34,680 bases of DNA from contig CADEFT010000002.1 in the NCBI GenBank assembly GCA_902826685.1, forward strand, positions 341,071 to 375,750. Reading direction: 5' to 3'. Below the pieces are notes generated by a model. The model made no database searches. It saw nothing but the letters and a program-made list of their open reading frames with translations, and was not told the origin of the DNA. The translations under genes were made by a program, and so were the position numbers. Positions 7,239-16,800 of this stretch are shown here, piece after piece. Position 1 is the first letter of the stretch. Each line of letters starts with the position of its first letter. Origin of the DNA: an uncultured Acidobacteriota bacterium. GTDB taxonomy: Bacteria > Acidobacteriota > Terriglobia > Bryobacterales > Bryobacteraceae.

Positions 7239-9833
7239 CTACCTCAGATAAACGAACTCGCTCAGGTTCAGCAGAACGTGCGCGAGGTCTTCGAGCTTGT
7301 TCCGGTTAAGAAATTCGAGGCCGAGGGCGCGCTCGTTTTCATCGGGCGCGCGGGACAGCGCCAGTTCGTAGGCAAGGCTCAACTGTTCGCCGGGGTCGCC
7401 GGGGGAAAGCTTGCGCACACGGCCCGCAAAAAGCCTGGACTGCGTCAACACGAAATCGTTGTTGAGCAGCGTGAGCGCCTGGGTGGGTACGGTCGATACG
7501 TTGCGCCGCCCGCAGGTCTGTGTCTGATCCGGCAGGTCGAACACTTCGAAGAACGGGAAGGGAAGTCCGCGCTTGCGATACACGTACACGCTGCGGCGCC
7601 AGCTTTCCGATTCTTCCTGCCTGTTCCAGATGCCGTATTTCATCGAAGCCAGCGTTTCTTCCTTCAGCGATGGGAACACCGCCGGTCCGCCCGCCTTGGC
7701 GTCGAGCGAGCCGGCGACATAAAGAATGGAATCGCGCACGGCCTCGGCTTCGAGCCGCTGCGGCCGGAAGCGCCACAGATAGACGTTATCGGTGTCTTTG
7801 GCAACGTTGCCGTCCTCGGCGAATCCCGAAGCCATCTGGTAAGCCGCCGACGTCATCATCAGGCGGTGCATTTGCTTGATGCTCCAGCCGCGCTCACGAA
7901 ACTCCACCGCCAGCCAGTCGAGCAGTTCCGGATGCGTCGGTTTATCGCCGTTCTTGCCGAAGTTGTCGAGCGTGGGGACGATGCCGCGTCCAAAATGGTG
8001 ATGCCAGATGCGATTCACCGCCACGCGCGCCGTCATCGGATTTTCCGGCGAGAACAGCCACTTGGCGAGCGCCAGGCGGCGTCCGGACGTGTGCCCGTTG
8101 GCGGGTGGCGTGGCGACGGGCGCATTCCAGGTATTGGCCACTTTCACGAAGCCGGGCTGCATCACCGAGCCCTTGCTGTAAATATCGCCGCCATAAAGGA
8201 AATGAGCGGGCGGCGCGACGTAGGCGTCCGAGCCTTCGTGCAGGAACGTGCCGTCGACCGCTTCCTTCTTCACACCTTTTCCAGGCGCGGGTTCGTCGCC
8301 GGCGCCGTCGGGAGCGAAGCGGTAATCGCCGTCGGTGATTCCCATGGCTTGGGGAATCGGCGCGGGCCGCTGCTTTTCAAGCGCCGCGATCTCGGCATTC
8401 ACCCGGTCGATTTCAATCTTCTCTTCCGGCTTCAAAAACTTGGCGATTTCGGCGCTCGAAACACTGGTGGTGCGGATGATCTGGTTGGCCAGCAGCACCT
8501 GTCCGGCGGTCCGCTTCTCTTCCGGCGTGTTGATGGCTTCCTGAATATTCTCCGGGAACTTTTTGTACTTGACCTTCAACAGTTGCTGCCGGTAAGGCTC
8601 TTCCACTTCGCGAACGCGCAGCTTCAAAGGAGCCGTTTTCGCCACGATCTCATCGTTCTTCTTCCGCCATTCCCGCGCCTGATCGCGCGGCACCAGCGGA
8701 TGATCGACTTCCACGTAGCTGAACAGCGTGGTTTGCAGCCGGTAGTAATCTTTCTGCAGAATCGGATCGAACTTGTGATCGTGGCAGCGCGCGCAGTGAA
8801 CCGTCAATCCCATCACGCCGCGCCCGAGCGTAGCGATCATATCGTCGAGATAGTCGTAGCGGTAGTGCGGATTGTCCTTCTCGCGGAACCCGACCTTGGC
8901 ATAGCTGCGCAGGAAGCCCGTGGCGATGAGGTTGTCGTAATTGTCCTCGTCAAGCTCATCGCCGGCCAGTTGTTCGGTCAGGAAGCGGTCGTAAGGCGTG
9001 TCCTTATTAAAGGAGCGGATGACGTAGTCGCGATAGCGCCAGGCGTTCGGCCGGTCGAAGTCATGCTCGTAGCCATTTGAATCGGCATAGCGCGCGACAT
9101 CAAGCCAGTGCCGCCCCCACCGCTCACCATACTGCGGCGACGCGAGCAGTTGTTCGATGAGATTGCTCCAGGCGGCGGGCGAAGGGTCATTGGCGAAGGC
9201 GCGCGCCTGCTCGGGGGTGGGCGGCAAGCCTGTCAGATCCAGATAGGCCCGGCGCGCCAGCGTGCGCGCATCGGCTCGCGGCGCCGGTTTGAGTCCCCGC
9301 TTGTCGAGCTCGGACTTGAGAAAAGCGTCGATCGGATTGCCCGACCAGCGTGCCTCGACCTTGGGCGGATCGGCTTTGACCGGCTTTTGAAATGCCCAAT
9401 ATTGGCGAGCGTTTGGCGGCAGCTCATCGTTTTCCTTGGGACCCGATTTGGCGGCGTCCGGCGTGCCGATGGTTCCATCCCACGCCGCACCCTGATCGAT
9501 CCAGTTCTTGATGGCGGCCACTTCCGTACCGGTGAGCTTGCCGCCCATCGGCATTGCCGGTTTGTCGATGCCCGCGATCCTCTTATAGAAAGGACTCTGG
9601 GCGCCGTTGCCCGGTACGATGGACGGGCCGCGCTCGCCACCCTTGATTGCCGCCGCGCGCGTACTGAGGTCGAGCTTGGCCATCTGCATGGCCGAGCCGT
9701 GACACTTGACGCATTGAGCTTCTAGAATCGGTTTGATTTCCTTGGTGAAGGAAACCGGGGCCACTTCGGCCGGCGCGGCCAGTGAACGGACCGCCAGCGC
9801 GGCGAACGTCAGCAGAATACGAGTCGTCGCCAT
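7239..9833 (-). CDS. PSD1 / DUF1549 / DUF1553 cytochrome c-like protein
   Basis: An 864 aa protein. I chose the ATG at 9833 because it opens a signal peptide (MATTRILLTFAALAVRSLAA); the longer frame upstream runs into the divergent gene. A planctomycete-type cytochrome C domain follows, with heme site CVKCH at 41-45, PAMPMGGKLT as the likely Met-ligand region, and ending near IDQGAAWDG (120). The DUF1549 domain covers about 165-390 (AYLDLTGLPPTPEQ, ERWGRHWLDVARYADSNGYE) and holds a second CxxCH, CARCH near residue 346. DUF1553 fills about 560-850 (RRLALAKWLFSPENPMTARV, NRIWHHHFGRGIV). A Lys/Glu-rich segment lies between. It is the first gene of the operon with DUF1501 and GAF. It is likely a periplasmic redox or degradative protein; no substrate is known for the family. 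Confidence 0.93.
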   Translation of the reverse strand: MATTRILLTFAALAVRSLAAPAEVAPVSFTKEIKPILEAQCVKCHGSAMQMAKLDLSTRAAAIKGGERGPSIVPGNGAQSPFYKRIAGIDKPAMPMGGKLTGTEVAAIKNWIDQGAAWDGTIGTPDAAKSGPKENDELPPNARQYWAFQKPVKADPPKVEARWSGNPIDAFLKSELDKRGLKPAPRADARTLARRAYLDLTGLPPTPEQARAFANDPSPAAWSNLIEQLLASPQYGERWGRHWLDVARYADSNGYEHDFDRPNAWRYRDYVIRSFNKDTPYDRFLTEQLAGDELDEDNYDNLIATGFLRSYAKVGFREKDNPHYRYDYLDDMIATLGRGVMGLTVHCARCHDHKFDPILQKDYYRLQTTLFSYVEVDHPLVPRDQAREWRKKNDEIVAKTAPLKLRVREVEEPYRQQLLKVKYKKFPENIQEAINTPEEKRTAGQVLLANQIIRTTSVSSAEIAKFLKPEEKIEIDRVNAEIAALEKQRPAPIPQAMGITDGDYRFAPDGAGDEPAPGKGVKKEAVDGTFLHEGSDAYVAPPAHFLYGGDIYSKGSVMQPGFVKVANTWNAPVATPPANGHTSGRRLALAKWLFSPENPMTARVAVNRIWHHHFGRGIVPTLDNFGKNGDKPTHPELLDWLAVEFRERGWSIKQMHRLMMTSAAYQMASGFAEDGNVAKDTDNVYLWRFRPQRLEAEAVRDSILYVAGSLDAKAGGPAVFPSLKEETLASMKYGIWNRQEESESWRRSVYVYRKRGLPFPFFEVFDLPDQTQTCGRRNVSTVPTQALTLLNNDFVLTQSRLFAGRVRKLSPGDPGEQLSLAYELALSRAPDENERALGLEFLNRNKLEDLAHVLLNLSEFVYLR

Positions 9834-9867
9834 ACCAGTTGGTGCAATTATATCTGAAGAGGTTACC

Positions 9868-10341
9868 GTGCAGAAGGGCCAGTTCTCCGATATCGCGCAG
9901 CTCAAAAGTCTGGAAGGGCAGGAGGTGGCGGTCAGCGATTGGCTCGAAATCACGCAGCGGCGGATCGATGCCTTTGCCGATGCCACCGACGATCATCAGT
10001 GGATTCACGTCGACCCGGAACGCGCGCGGCGCGAGTCGGCGTTCGGCACCACCATCGCCCATGGCTTTCTCACCCTTTCGCTCATTCCCCGTTTTACGTA
10101 CGAGTGCCTCAATTTTCGCGATTTGTTTGCCATGACGATCAACTATGGTGCCAACCGGATCCGATTCGTCAGTCCGGTGCGATCGGGCTCGCGCATTCGG
10201 GCCCGGTTCCAGTTGCTGGAGCTTTCCGAAGTCAAGGGCGGCTGGCAGGCGCGCTTTCAAGTGACCGTGGAAATCGAAGGGCAGGAAAAGCCGGCGTGCG
10301 TGGCCGAGACGTTATCCCGCTATTACACGGTGGCTCCGTGA
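9868..10341 (+). CDS. MaoC-like (R)-hydratase domain protein
   Basis: A 157 aa single hot-dog domain. The open frame runs further upstream, but GTG at 9868 is preceded by GAAGAGG with about 5 bases spacing and fits the normal family N-terminus, so I use it. The catalytic pair of enoyl-CoA hydratases is visible as Asp42 and His47 in DATDDHQWIHVD, followed by the hydratase motif FGTTIAHGFLTLSL (59-72). Family members hydrate 2-enoyl-CoA thioesters or a related unsaturated acid. Only 34 bases separate this start from the divergent PSD1 gene, so the two operons share a short control region. The stop overlaps the next start (GTGA at 10338-10341). Confidence 0.92.
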   Translation: MQKGQFSDIAQLKSLEGQEVAVSDWLEITQRRIDAFADATDDHQWIHVDPERARRESAFGTTIAHGFLTLSLIPRFTYECLNFRDLFAMTINYGANRIRFVSPVRSGSRIRARFQLLELSEVKGGWQARFQVTVEIEGQEKPACVAETLSRYYTVAP

Positions 10342-11165
10342 ACGAACGCTTCATCAAGAGCGTCTGCCATTCGATTTTCGCCCCCGGCACTCCTCTGGCA
10401 CAGCAGTTCCGGCAGGCTCGCGACGCCGGTTTCCAGGCGGTGGAGATCCGTCTGGGTGGGGAACTGACGGCTGCCTCTTCTAAAGAGGATGCCGAGCGCG
10501 TGGGAGAAGCGGCGCGCCGGGCCGGCATCGCCATCGCCAGTCTGTGGGTTTCGAACGTGCTGGCCGAGACTCCTCTGAATCATTCCGAGCCGGAGGTGCG
10601 GGCCCGCGGCACCGCCACGATTCACAAAGCCATCGAGCTTTGCCGCCACATCGGCTGCGGCGCCTTATTGATTGTGCCCGGCCGGCTGGGCGATGGCCCT
10701 CGCTTTCGTTACGGATATCGCGAAACGTGGGATCGCGTGACGGCGGAACTCGGCAAGTGCGTCGCGCATGCCGCCGAGGCGAAGGTGTATCTCACGCTGG
10801 AAAACGTCCGGAACAAGTTCCTGGTGAGCCCCATCGAGATGAAGACGTTCATCGACCAGTTTGAGAGTCCATGGCTGCAATCGCATTTCGACACCGGCAA
10901 CGTGATGGCATTCGGCTATCCGCAGGATTGGATTCTCACGCTCGGCTCCCGCATCAGGCGAGTACACGTCAAGGATTACAAGCTCGATCCGGGACGATTC
11001 GTGCCGTTGCTCGACGGCGATGTCGATTGGAAGGAAGTGATGGCTGCCTTGAAGCAGGTGGGCTATCGCGGGTTTCTTTCACCGGAAGTGGGCTATCGCC
11101 AAGACCATCCGGACCACCTGATGCCGGTTTCGAAGGCGCTCGACCGCATTCTGGCCATGGCATGA
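10338..11165 (+). CDS. Xylose-isomerase-like TIM-barrel protein (sugar phosphate isomerase/epimerase family)
   Basis: A 275 aa protein; the GTG start overlaps the stop of the hydratase gene. The family's metal-binding set is visible at the expected barrel positions: Glu155 in TLENV, Asp185 in HFDTGN, His210 in RRVHVKDY and Glu250 in LSPEVGY. LLDGDVDW (224-231) is also typical. Members isomerise or epimerise sugars, or act on related polyols and keto acids, in the cytoplasm; the substrate cannot be told from sequence. It lies between a MaoC-like hydratase and an exported oxidase-like protein, which points to catabolism of one compound. The gene end overlaps the next start (ATGA at 11162-11165). 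Confidence 0.92.
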   Translation: MNERFIKSVCHSIFAPGTPLAQQFRQARDAGFQAVEIRLGGELTAASSKEDAERVGEAARRAGIAIASLWVSNVLAETPLNHSEPEVRARGTATIHKAIELCRHIGCGALLIVPGRLGDGPRFRYGYRETWDRVTAELGKCVAHAAEAKVYLTLENVRNKFLVSPIEMKTFIDQFESPWLQSHFDTGNVMAFGYPQDWILTLGSRIRRVHVKDYKLDPGRFVPLLDGDVDWKEVMAALKQVGYRGFLSPEVGYRQDHPDHLMPVSKALDRILAMA

Positions 11166-12310
11166 TGTCCCTGGCGCTGGCGGCCGTAGTGACGTTTCGC
11201 GACATTCAGCCGATTCTCGAACGCCGCTGCCTGTCGTGCCATCGCGCGGGTGAGATCGGCAGGATGCCGCTGGTCACCTACAGTCAAGCGCGGCCGTGGG
11301 CCAAGGCGATTCGCGAGGCGGTACTCAGCCGTAGGATGCCTCCATGGTTCGCCGCATCCGGGTCTTTTGCCAACGATCCGCGGTTGACCGCGGCGGAGAT
11401 CGGGGCGATTTCCGATTGGGTGGCTTCGGGCGCCCCCGAGGGCGAGCGGCGCGGCGTGGTGCCGTCGCCTGCCGCCGGGCGGGAATGGGATCTGACGTTA
11501 ACCATGCCGAAGCCGGTTCTTGTACCCGCGCGCGAGGAACTCGAGTATCAACTGGTGGACCTGCCTGCCAGTTTCGCCGAAGACCGCTGGGTGACGGCGG
11601 CCGAGGTGCGGCCCGGCGCCCGCGGCGTGGTTCATCACGCCGTTGTCTACGTGCGCGAAGCCGGCCAGCCGTTGCCCCGGCACGGGCCTACCAAGGCCGA
11701 TATCCTCGCCGTCTACGCACCGGGCCAGCCGCCGATGACGCTTCCCGAGGGCATGGCGAAAAAAATTCCGGCGGGCGCCGCATTGGCCATGCAGATTCAC
11801 TACACTCCCAACGGCAAGGCCGTCGAGGACCGCACTTCCCTCCGCCTGGCGTTCGCCCCCAAGCCGCCCGCCCGCCGGGTGCTCACGCTGCAGATCGCGT
11901 CAACCGATTTTCGAATTCCGCCGGGCGAGCCGAATCATCGCGAATCCGCTTCCGGTACTCTGCCGAACGATGCGCTGCTGCTATCGATGTTCCCGCATCT
12001 GCATCTGCGCGGGAAAGCGTTCGAGTATACGCTGGTGGAACCGGGCGGCCGCGTCGAGACGCTGCTGCGCGTAGCCCCTTACGATTTTTACTGGCAGTTG
12101 AACTACGTGCTCGCGCGGCCGCGCACGCTGCTAAAGGGCTCGCGGCTGCGTGTGACCGCATGGTGGGACAACTCCCCGAACAATCCGCGCAATCCGGATC
12201 CGCTCGCCGAGGTGAGCTATGGCGAGCCGAGCAAAGACGAAATGATGGTGGGCTTCTTCGACGTTGCGGTGGAAGGCGACGTGAGCAAGGAAGAATTTTT
12301 CCGGCGGTGA
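11162..12310 (+). CDS. Cytochrome c fused to a copper monooxygenase-like domain
   Basis: A 382 aa protein. Two ATGs (11162 and 11165) both overlap the upstream stop. The N-terminal hydrophobic stretch MMSLALAAVV is short, so export is likely but not certain. Residues 12-95 form a cytochrome c domain with CLSCH (23-27) and Met59 in SRRMPPW as the probable axial ligand. Residues 105-380 resemble the copper type II, ascorbate-dependent (peptidylglycine-hydroxylating) monooxygenase C-terminal fold: His158-His159 in GVVHHAVVYV, His213 in MQIHYTP, and His279 and His281 in FPHLHLRGKAF. The heme domain could feed electrons to the copper site. Proteins of this architecture are common in acidobacteria, but I know of no established substrate. 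Its place in this operon suggests an oxidation linked to the upstream hydratase and isomerase. Confidence 0.85.
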   Translation: MMSLALAAVVTFRDIQPILERRCLSCHRAGEIGRMPLVTYSQARPWAKAIREAVLSRRMPPWFAASGSFANDPRLTAAEIGAISDWVASGAPEGERRGVVPSPAAGREWDLTLTMPKPVLVPAREELEYQLVDLPASFAEDRWVTAAEVRPGARGVVHHAVVYVREAGQPLPRHGPTKADILAVYAPGQPPMTLPEGMAKKIPAGAALAMQIHYTPNGKAVEDRTSLRLAFAPKPPARRVLTLQIASTDFRIPPGEPNHRESASGTLPNDALLLSMFPHLHLRGKAFEYTLVEPGGRVETLLRVAPYDFYWQLNYVLARPRTLLKGSRLRVTAWWDNSPNNPRNPDPLAEVSYGEPSKDEMMVGFFDVAVEGDVSKEEFFRR

Positions 12311-12314
12311 AACG

Positions 12315-12662
12315 ATGCTTCGAATCGGGTCGATTGTGTGGGGTGTAAGCGATGTTCCGGCGGCGATCCGGTTCTGGAGCGCCGCTCTCGGTTACCGGCC
12401 GCGGGAAGAGCCTTCCGATGACTGGGCCGTGCTGATTCCCTCGAACGGACCAGGCCCGCAAATGGCCATCAAGTTGGTGACGTCCGAAGCCGCAACGCAC
12501 CAGCGTCATCACCTCGATTTGTACGCGGCCGATCAGGCGGCCGAAGTTGAGAGGTTGATTCAACTCGGCGCCAGGCGTGTGCAATGGGACTACGAAACGG
12601 GCGCCGTTTATGTGGTGCTGGCCGACCCGGACGGCAACCGGTTTTGTGTGGTTCAAAAGTAG
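12315..12662 (+). CDS. VOC (glyoxalase/bleomycin-resistance-like) family protein
   Basis: A 115 aa single VOC module starting 4 bases after the monooxygenase-like gene. The fold is seen in SDVPAAIRFWSAALGYRPR (12-30) and the C-terminal LADPDGNRFCVVQK (102-115). HHLDLY at 65-70 supplies a candidate metal-binding His, but the first beta strand has VWGV where metal-dependent members usually have a His, so one ligand may be missing and the protein may be a binding protein instead of an enzyme. It is the last gene of the 9868-12662 operon and ends directly against a convergent gene. Confidence 0.88.
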   Translation: MLRIGSIVWGVSDVPAAIRFWSAALGYRPREEPSDDWAVLIPSNGPGPQMAIKLVTSEAATHQRHHLDLYAADQAAEVERLIQLGARRVQWDYETGAVYVVLADPDGNRFCVVQK

Positions 12663-12968
12663 TCAATCGCCAGAAGCGCTCCTCGAAACCGGAGGGTTGC
12701 CGTGTCGAGTGAGCTGATGGCCGGCGAATTCCTGGAACTCCTTCAGACTCTCTTCCCATGGGCGGGTGCAGTCGAATGTGTAAAACAACGAGCCGCCTCC
12801 CGCTTCGAAGCAGGCTTCGAGAGTTTCGGGCTCCGTAGAATCGCCGAGTTCGAGCGAGACCAGGGTCAGCGGGAAGCGGTCGATGATTCCTGGTTGCTGA
12901 AGAATGCCGGCGAGTTGGCGGACCTTCGCGCTTGGTTCTCTGCCGGCCGCACGTCGAATCAATATCAT
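12663..12968 (-). CDS. Hypothetical protein, 101 aa
   Basis: I do not recognise it. The ATG at 12968 is preceded by AAGGTGAGGAAGC, a good ribosome-binding site, which decides the start and favours a real gene. The protein is soluble-looking with no signal peptide. The first third is basic (MILIRRAAGREPSAKVRQLAG). The middle is acidic (SLELGDSTEPETLEACFEAG), followed by LFYTFDCTRPWEESLKEFQEF. It follows the 257 aa gene on the same strand after 55 bases, so the two are likely co-transcribed. The stop abuts the VOC gene stop (12662/12663), so the two are convergent with no spacer. Confidence 0.6.
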   Translation of the reverse strand: MILIRRAAGREPSAKVRQLAGILQQPGIIDRFPLTLVSLELGDSTEPETLEACFEAGGGSLFYTFDCTRPWEESLKEFQEFAGHQLTRHGNPPVSRSASGD

Positions 12969-13023
12969 GCTTCCTCACCTTCTTATCGGGCAAAAACCGC
13001 GCGAGGGTTACGGATGGCGTGTT

Positions 13024-13797
13024 TCATGGGATTTCCACTCGGGTCATTCTAAGCTGTTTCGCTGAGAACTCCGTTCTGTGGGTGCACCGGCTTAGCGCAT
13101 CCTTGCAATATCCCAGCTTCAGGAAGGCTTCGAACTCTTCCGGCTCGTCAGCCAGCATATCGTAACCACAGCCGCAGGTTTCCCAATCGATGTAGTGGTA
13201 TTGGCTCGGTACGGCGGATCCGGAAAATAGTACCGTGACCTTCAATGGCCTTCGCACGATCACCACTTCGATCTCTGCACTGGCGGAAGCGGGCCAGAAT
13301 CCGCTGAGGGCTCGCGCAGCGAGGCTGGTGACCTTACTCAGCTTGAACCAAAGCGTGCAGCGAACCCGGATCTCGTCGCTCGATGCGATCACCTTCGGTC
13401 TTCCGAATCCCTGGCCGCGCCAGTAGATCAGCCGATGCTTGGGCGGGAGCGGGGTATAACCGCAACGGATCAGATTGTAGAAGGATACGGCCGTGAAGGT
13501 ACCGGTCTTGTCGATGCCAACCTTAATCTCATCCAGAGCCAGCGCGGCGCGGAAATCCTTCTTTTGGACGAAGGAGACGAACTCGCCGGGGCTGGATAGA
13601 CGGCTCGGCGGCGGGTTGTTGCCCAGACTTACGAGAGCATCGAGCGCCTCGTCGACCTTCGAAAGACCGGCTGGAGATAGATTGTCGTGGAATGGAATCC
13701 ACCCGATCGCCGCGACGGCTGGGACCGCGAGTTGCCAATCTGCTTTGGCGTCCCGCGAGATTGGATGGTGTTGGTAGCAAAACAGATCTTCCCTCAT
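13024..13797 (-). CDS. Hypothetical protein, 257 aa
   Basis: I do not recognise a family. The protein begins MREDLFCYQHHPISRDAKAD and has no signal peptide. It contains several Cys residues, with a cluster WETCGCGYDM near residue 210 and GYCKDALSRCTHR near 236, which could be a metal site or simply structural. A Leu/Pro-rich N-terminal third precedes a beta-rich middle (RVRCTLWFKLSKVTSL, AEIEVVIVRRPLKVTVLF). On the minus strand TAGAAT occurs at 13813-13818 and may be part of a promoter, but no good -35 accompanies it. It shares an 81-base divergent region with the outer-membrane receptor gene. Codon use looks native. Confidence 0.65.
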   Translation of the reverse strand: MREDLFCYQHHPISRDAKADWQLAVPAVAAIGWIPFHDNLSPAGLSKVDEALDALVSLGNNPPPSRLSSPGEFVSFVQKKDFRAALALDEIKVGIDKTGTFTAVSFYNLIRCGYTPLPPKHRLIYWRGQGFGRPKVIASSDEIRVRCTLWFKLSKVTSLAARALSGFWPASASAEIEVVIVRRPLKVTVLFSGSAVPSQYHYIDWETCGCGYDMLADEPEEFEAFLKLGYCKDALSRCTHRTEFSAKQLRMTRVEIP

Positions 13798-13840
13798 GCC
13801 TAAAATTCGATTCTAGACCGAAGCAATTTTTCAATCCCGA

Positions 13841-13870
13841 TTGACGCCGCCCGGCCGCCGCACATACGAT
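13841..13870 (+). promoter_or_regulatory. Candidate sigma-70 promoter of the outer-membrane receptor gene
   Basis: TTGACG (13841-13846), 18 bases, TACGAT (13865-13870). The -10 box ends 8 bases before the ATG at 13879 and no Shine-Dalgarno sequence is present, so the mRNA may be leaderless. Confidence 0.5.
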
Positions 13871-13878
13871 ATCCGGAC

Positions 13879-16800
13879 ATGATGCTCCGAATCGCGGTTT
13901 GCATTCTCAGCATAAGGGCCCTGTCACACGCCCAAGTCACAACGGCCGATCTGCTTGGGACCATTCGCGACGCTTCGGGCGCCATCGTGGGCGCCGCCGA
14001 AGTCGAGGCCACGGGGATCGCCACCAACTTCAAACGCCAGACCTCTTCCGATAACGACGGCAATTACGTCCTGCCGAATCTGCCGATTGGCGAATACGAG
14101 CTTTCCGTCTCCGCCAAGGGCTTCAAGAAAGAGATGCGCCGGGGCATCGTGCTGCAGGTGCAGCAGCGCGCCCGCGTCGATATCGAATTGCAGCCGGGCT
14201 CGGTCACCGAATCCATCAGCGTTACGGCGGCGGTGCCCATCGTCAATACCGAAGACGCGGTGTTCGGCGACGTAGTGGACAACAAGCGCGTGGTGGAACT
14301 GCCGTTGAACGGCCGCAACTTCAATGTGCTGGCGCTGCTGACTCCCAATATCCAGAACGGCGTGCCGGGCGGCGCGACGCTGCAGGGCTTCCTCGCCGGA
14401 GGCATCGGCATCTGGGCGCACGGCCAGCGCGATACCGACAATGAATGGAACCTCGATGGAGCGACGATGAACGTCGGCTTCTACAACTGGAATTCCTTTA
14501 ACCCCTCGGTCGACGCCATTCAGGAATTCAAAATGCAGACCGGCACCTTCTCCGCCGAGTTCGGGTTCCAGGCCGGGGCGAACGTCAACATCGTCACCAA
14601 GTCCGGCACCAATCGGGTGCACGGCACTCTATTCAATTTCCTGCGCAACGACAAGATGGACGCGCGCGGCTTCTTTCCCACTTCCAAGCCCAAGCTGCGG
14701 CAGAATCAATTCGGCGGGACCGTCGGCGGGCCGGTGTATCTTCCGAAGCTCTACAACGGCAAAGACCGCACGTTCTTCTTTTCCAACTACGAAGGTATTC
14801 GTATCCGGCAGGAACAGTTCGGCCGGTTCATGGTGCCCTCCGATGAGCAGCGCACCGGCGATCTCTCGCGCGACTACCGCGGACTGCCGTTGGCCGGGGC
14901 GGTGCGCGATCCGGCCACCGGCGCGGCGTTTCCGGGCAACCTGATTCCCACCGCGCGGCTCACCCGGCAGGCGCGCGCCATACTCGACTATTTCCCGCGC
15001 GCCAATACGCCGGGCCAGGTGTTCAACTATCAGGTCCTGGCGCCCGTGCTCACCAACAGCGACTCGACGCTGCACAAGATCGACCATCGTTTCAGCCCCA
15101 ACGACGTGTTCTTCGCCCGCGGAGCCTACGACAACCGCGACCGGCCCGACCCGGAATTCTTTCCCGGCTTCGTGCGCCGCACCGGCCTGAAGGCTTACAA
15201 CGTGGTGGCGGCGCACACGCGCATCTGGAATCCGACCGTCGTTCAGGAAACGCGGCTGGCCTTCAACCGGTCGTTCATTTTCCAATCCGACCCGCGCGAG
15301 AACACAGACTTCAGCATTCAGCGAACGCTGGGCATTCCCGGCATTCCGGCCAGCGGGCAGACCAATGGATTTCCGTCGATCAACATCGGCGGGCTATCCT
15401 CGCTCGGCGACTTGACCAACAACCCGCTGATTCAACCCGATCAGGTGTGGCAGCTCGCCACCAACATTTCCGTGAATCGCGCGCGGCACCGTTTCAAGTT
15501 CGGCTTCGACGGCCGGCTGATTCGTTCCGACCGCACCCAAGGGTTGACGGTACGCGGTCAGTTCAATTTCCTCGACAACAATCCGGTGGGCAGCGGCAAC
15601 GCGTTCGGCGACTTTTTGCTGGGATTGCCGCAGCAGTCGGCGCTCGGCGATCGCGCCTGGACCATCCGCATGCGGCAAACGCGGCTGGCGGTCTATGCGC
15701 TCGACGATTGGCAGATCACACCGCGGCTCACGGTGAACGTGGGCCTTCGCTATGAGCCGTCGACGCCCGTGCACGATGCCAGGGGCGAAGTCACCGGCTT
15801 CGATTTCGCTCGCGGTGTGCCGATTCCCATGAAGGCGGGCGATCCGTTCTATCCTAAGGACTGGAATAATTTCGCTCCGCGTGTAAGCTTCGCCTGGCGG
15901 CCGTTCCGAGGCGATAAGACCGTCATTCGCGGCGGCTACGGCATCTACTACAACTACACGATGAACCTGGCGCTGTTCCGGTTGGGCAGCAATCCGCCGT
16001 GGGCGACGCTCACCAACTTCTTCGCCGATCGCGGCGCGCCGCCCATCACCTGGGACAATCCCTTTCCCAGCGCCGTGGCGGGCGCTCCTCCCCCGCCGAA
16101 CTACGGCAGCCTGACCAACGACTTTAAGGCCGGCTATTCGCAATTGCGGTCGTTCCACATTGCGCATCAGATCACGGAGAACAACGCAATTGAACTGGGC
16201 TACGCGGGCAATCTCGCGCTTGGTGGCGATCGCGCCGTGAATGCCAACGACGCGCCGCCGGGCGTGGGCCCCATCCAGCAGCGGCGCCGGTTGCCGCAAT
16301 ATGGCGTGCTGACCGAAGTCCGTTCCGATTCGAAAACCTTCTATAACTCCGGCACGGCCAAGTTCACGCGCCGCTTCAGTAAAGGGCTGACCGTGCTGAG
16401 CTCGTTCACCTTCTCGCGCACCATCGATCAGGCCTTTTCGTCGGTGGCCGGCAATCCGACGGGCACGGCCACGTCGCAGACTTACAGCGATTTATCGCAG
16501 CGCGGCCTGTCGAGCTCGCATCGCAAGTTCGTTTCCGTCACCAGCGCCGTCTACGATCTGCCATTCCGCCGTTCGGGTTGGGCCGCCGTTGCCGTGAATG
16601 GATGGCAGCTCAGCACCATCACCACGCTGCAATCGGGAGGCGCGTTCGCCGTCCAGGTTTTAGGCGGCGTGGCGCGGTTGAACTCGGGCAGCGAGCAGCG
16701 TGCCAATCGCCTGCGAGACGGCAACCTGCCCGAAAGCGGCCGCACGATTACGCGCTGGTTCGATACCGATGCGTTCGTCGCCCCACCCATGTACACCTTC

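Noticed and set aside
7209..9080. 623-codon plus-strand frame
   Set aside because: It lies opposite the PSD1 gene, whose signal peptide, heme motifs and family domains are clear. Long antisense frames are expected in GC-rich coding DNA.
15394..16299. 301-codon minus-strand frame inside the receptor gene
   Set aside because: It is antisense to an intact beta-barrel gene, with no start context and no domain.
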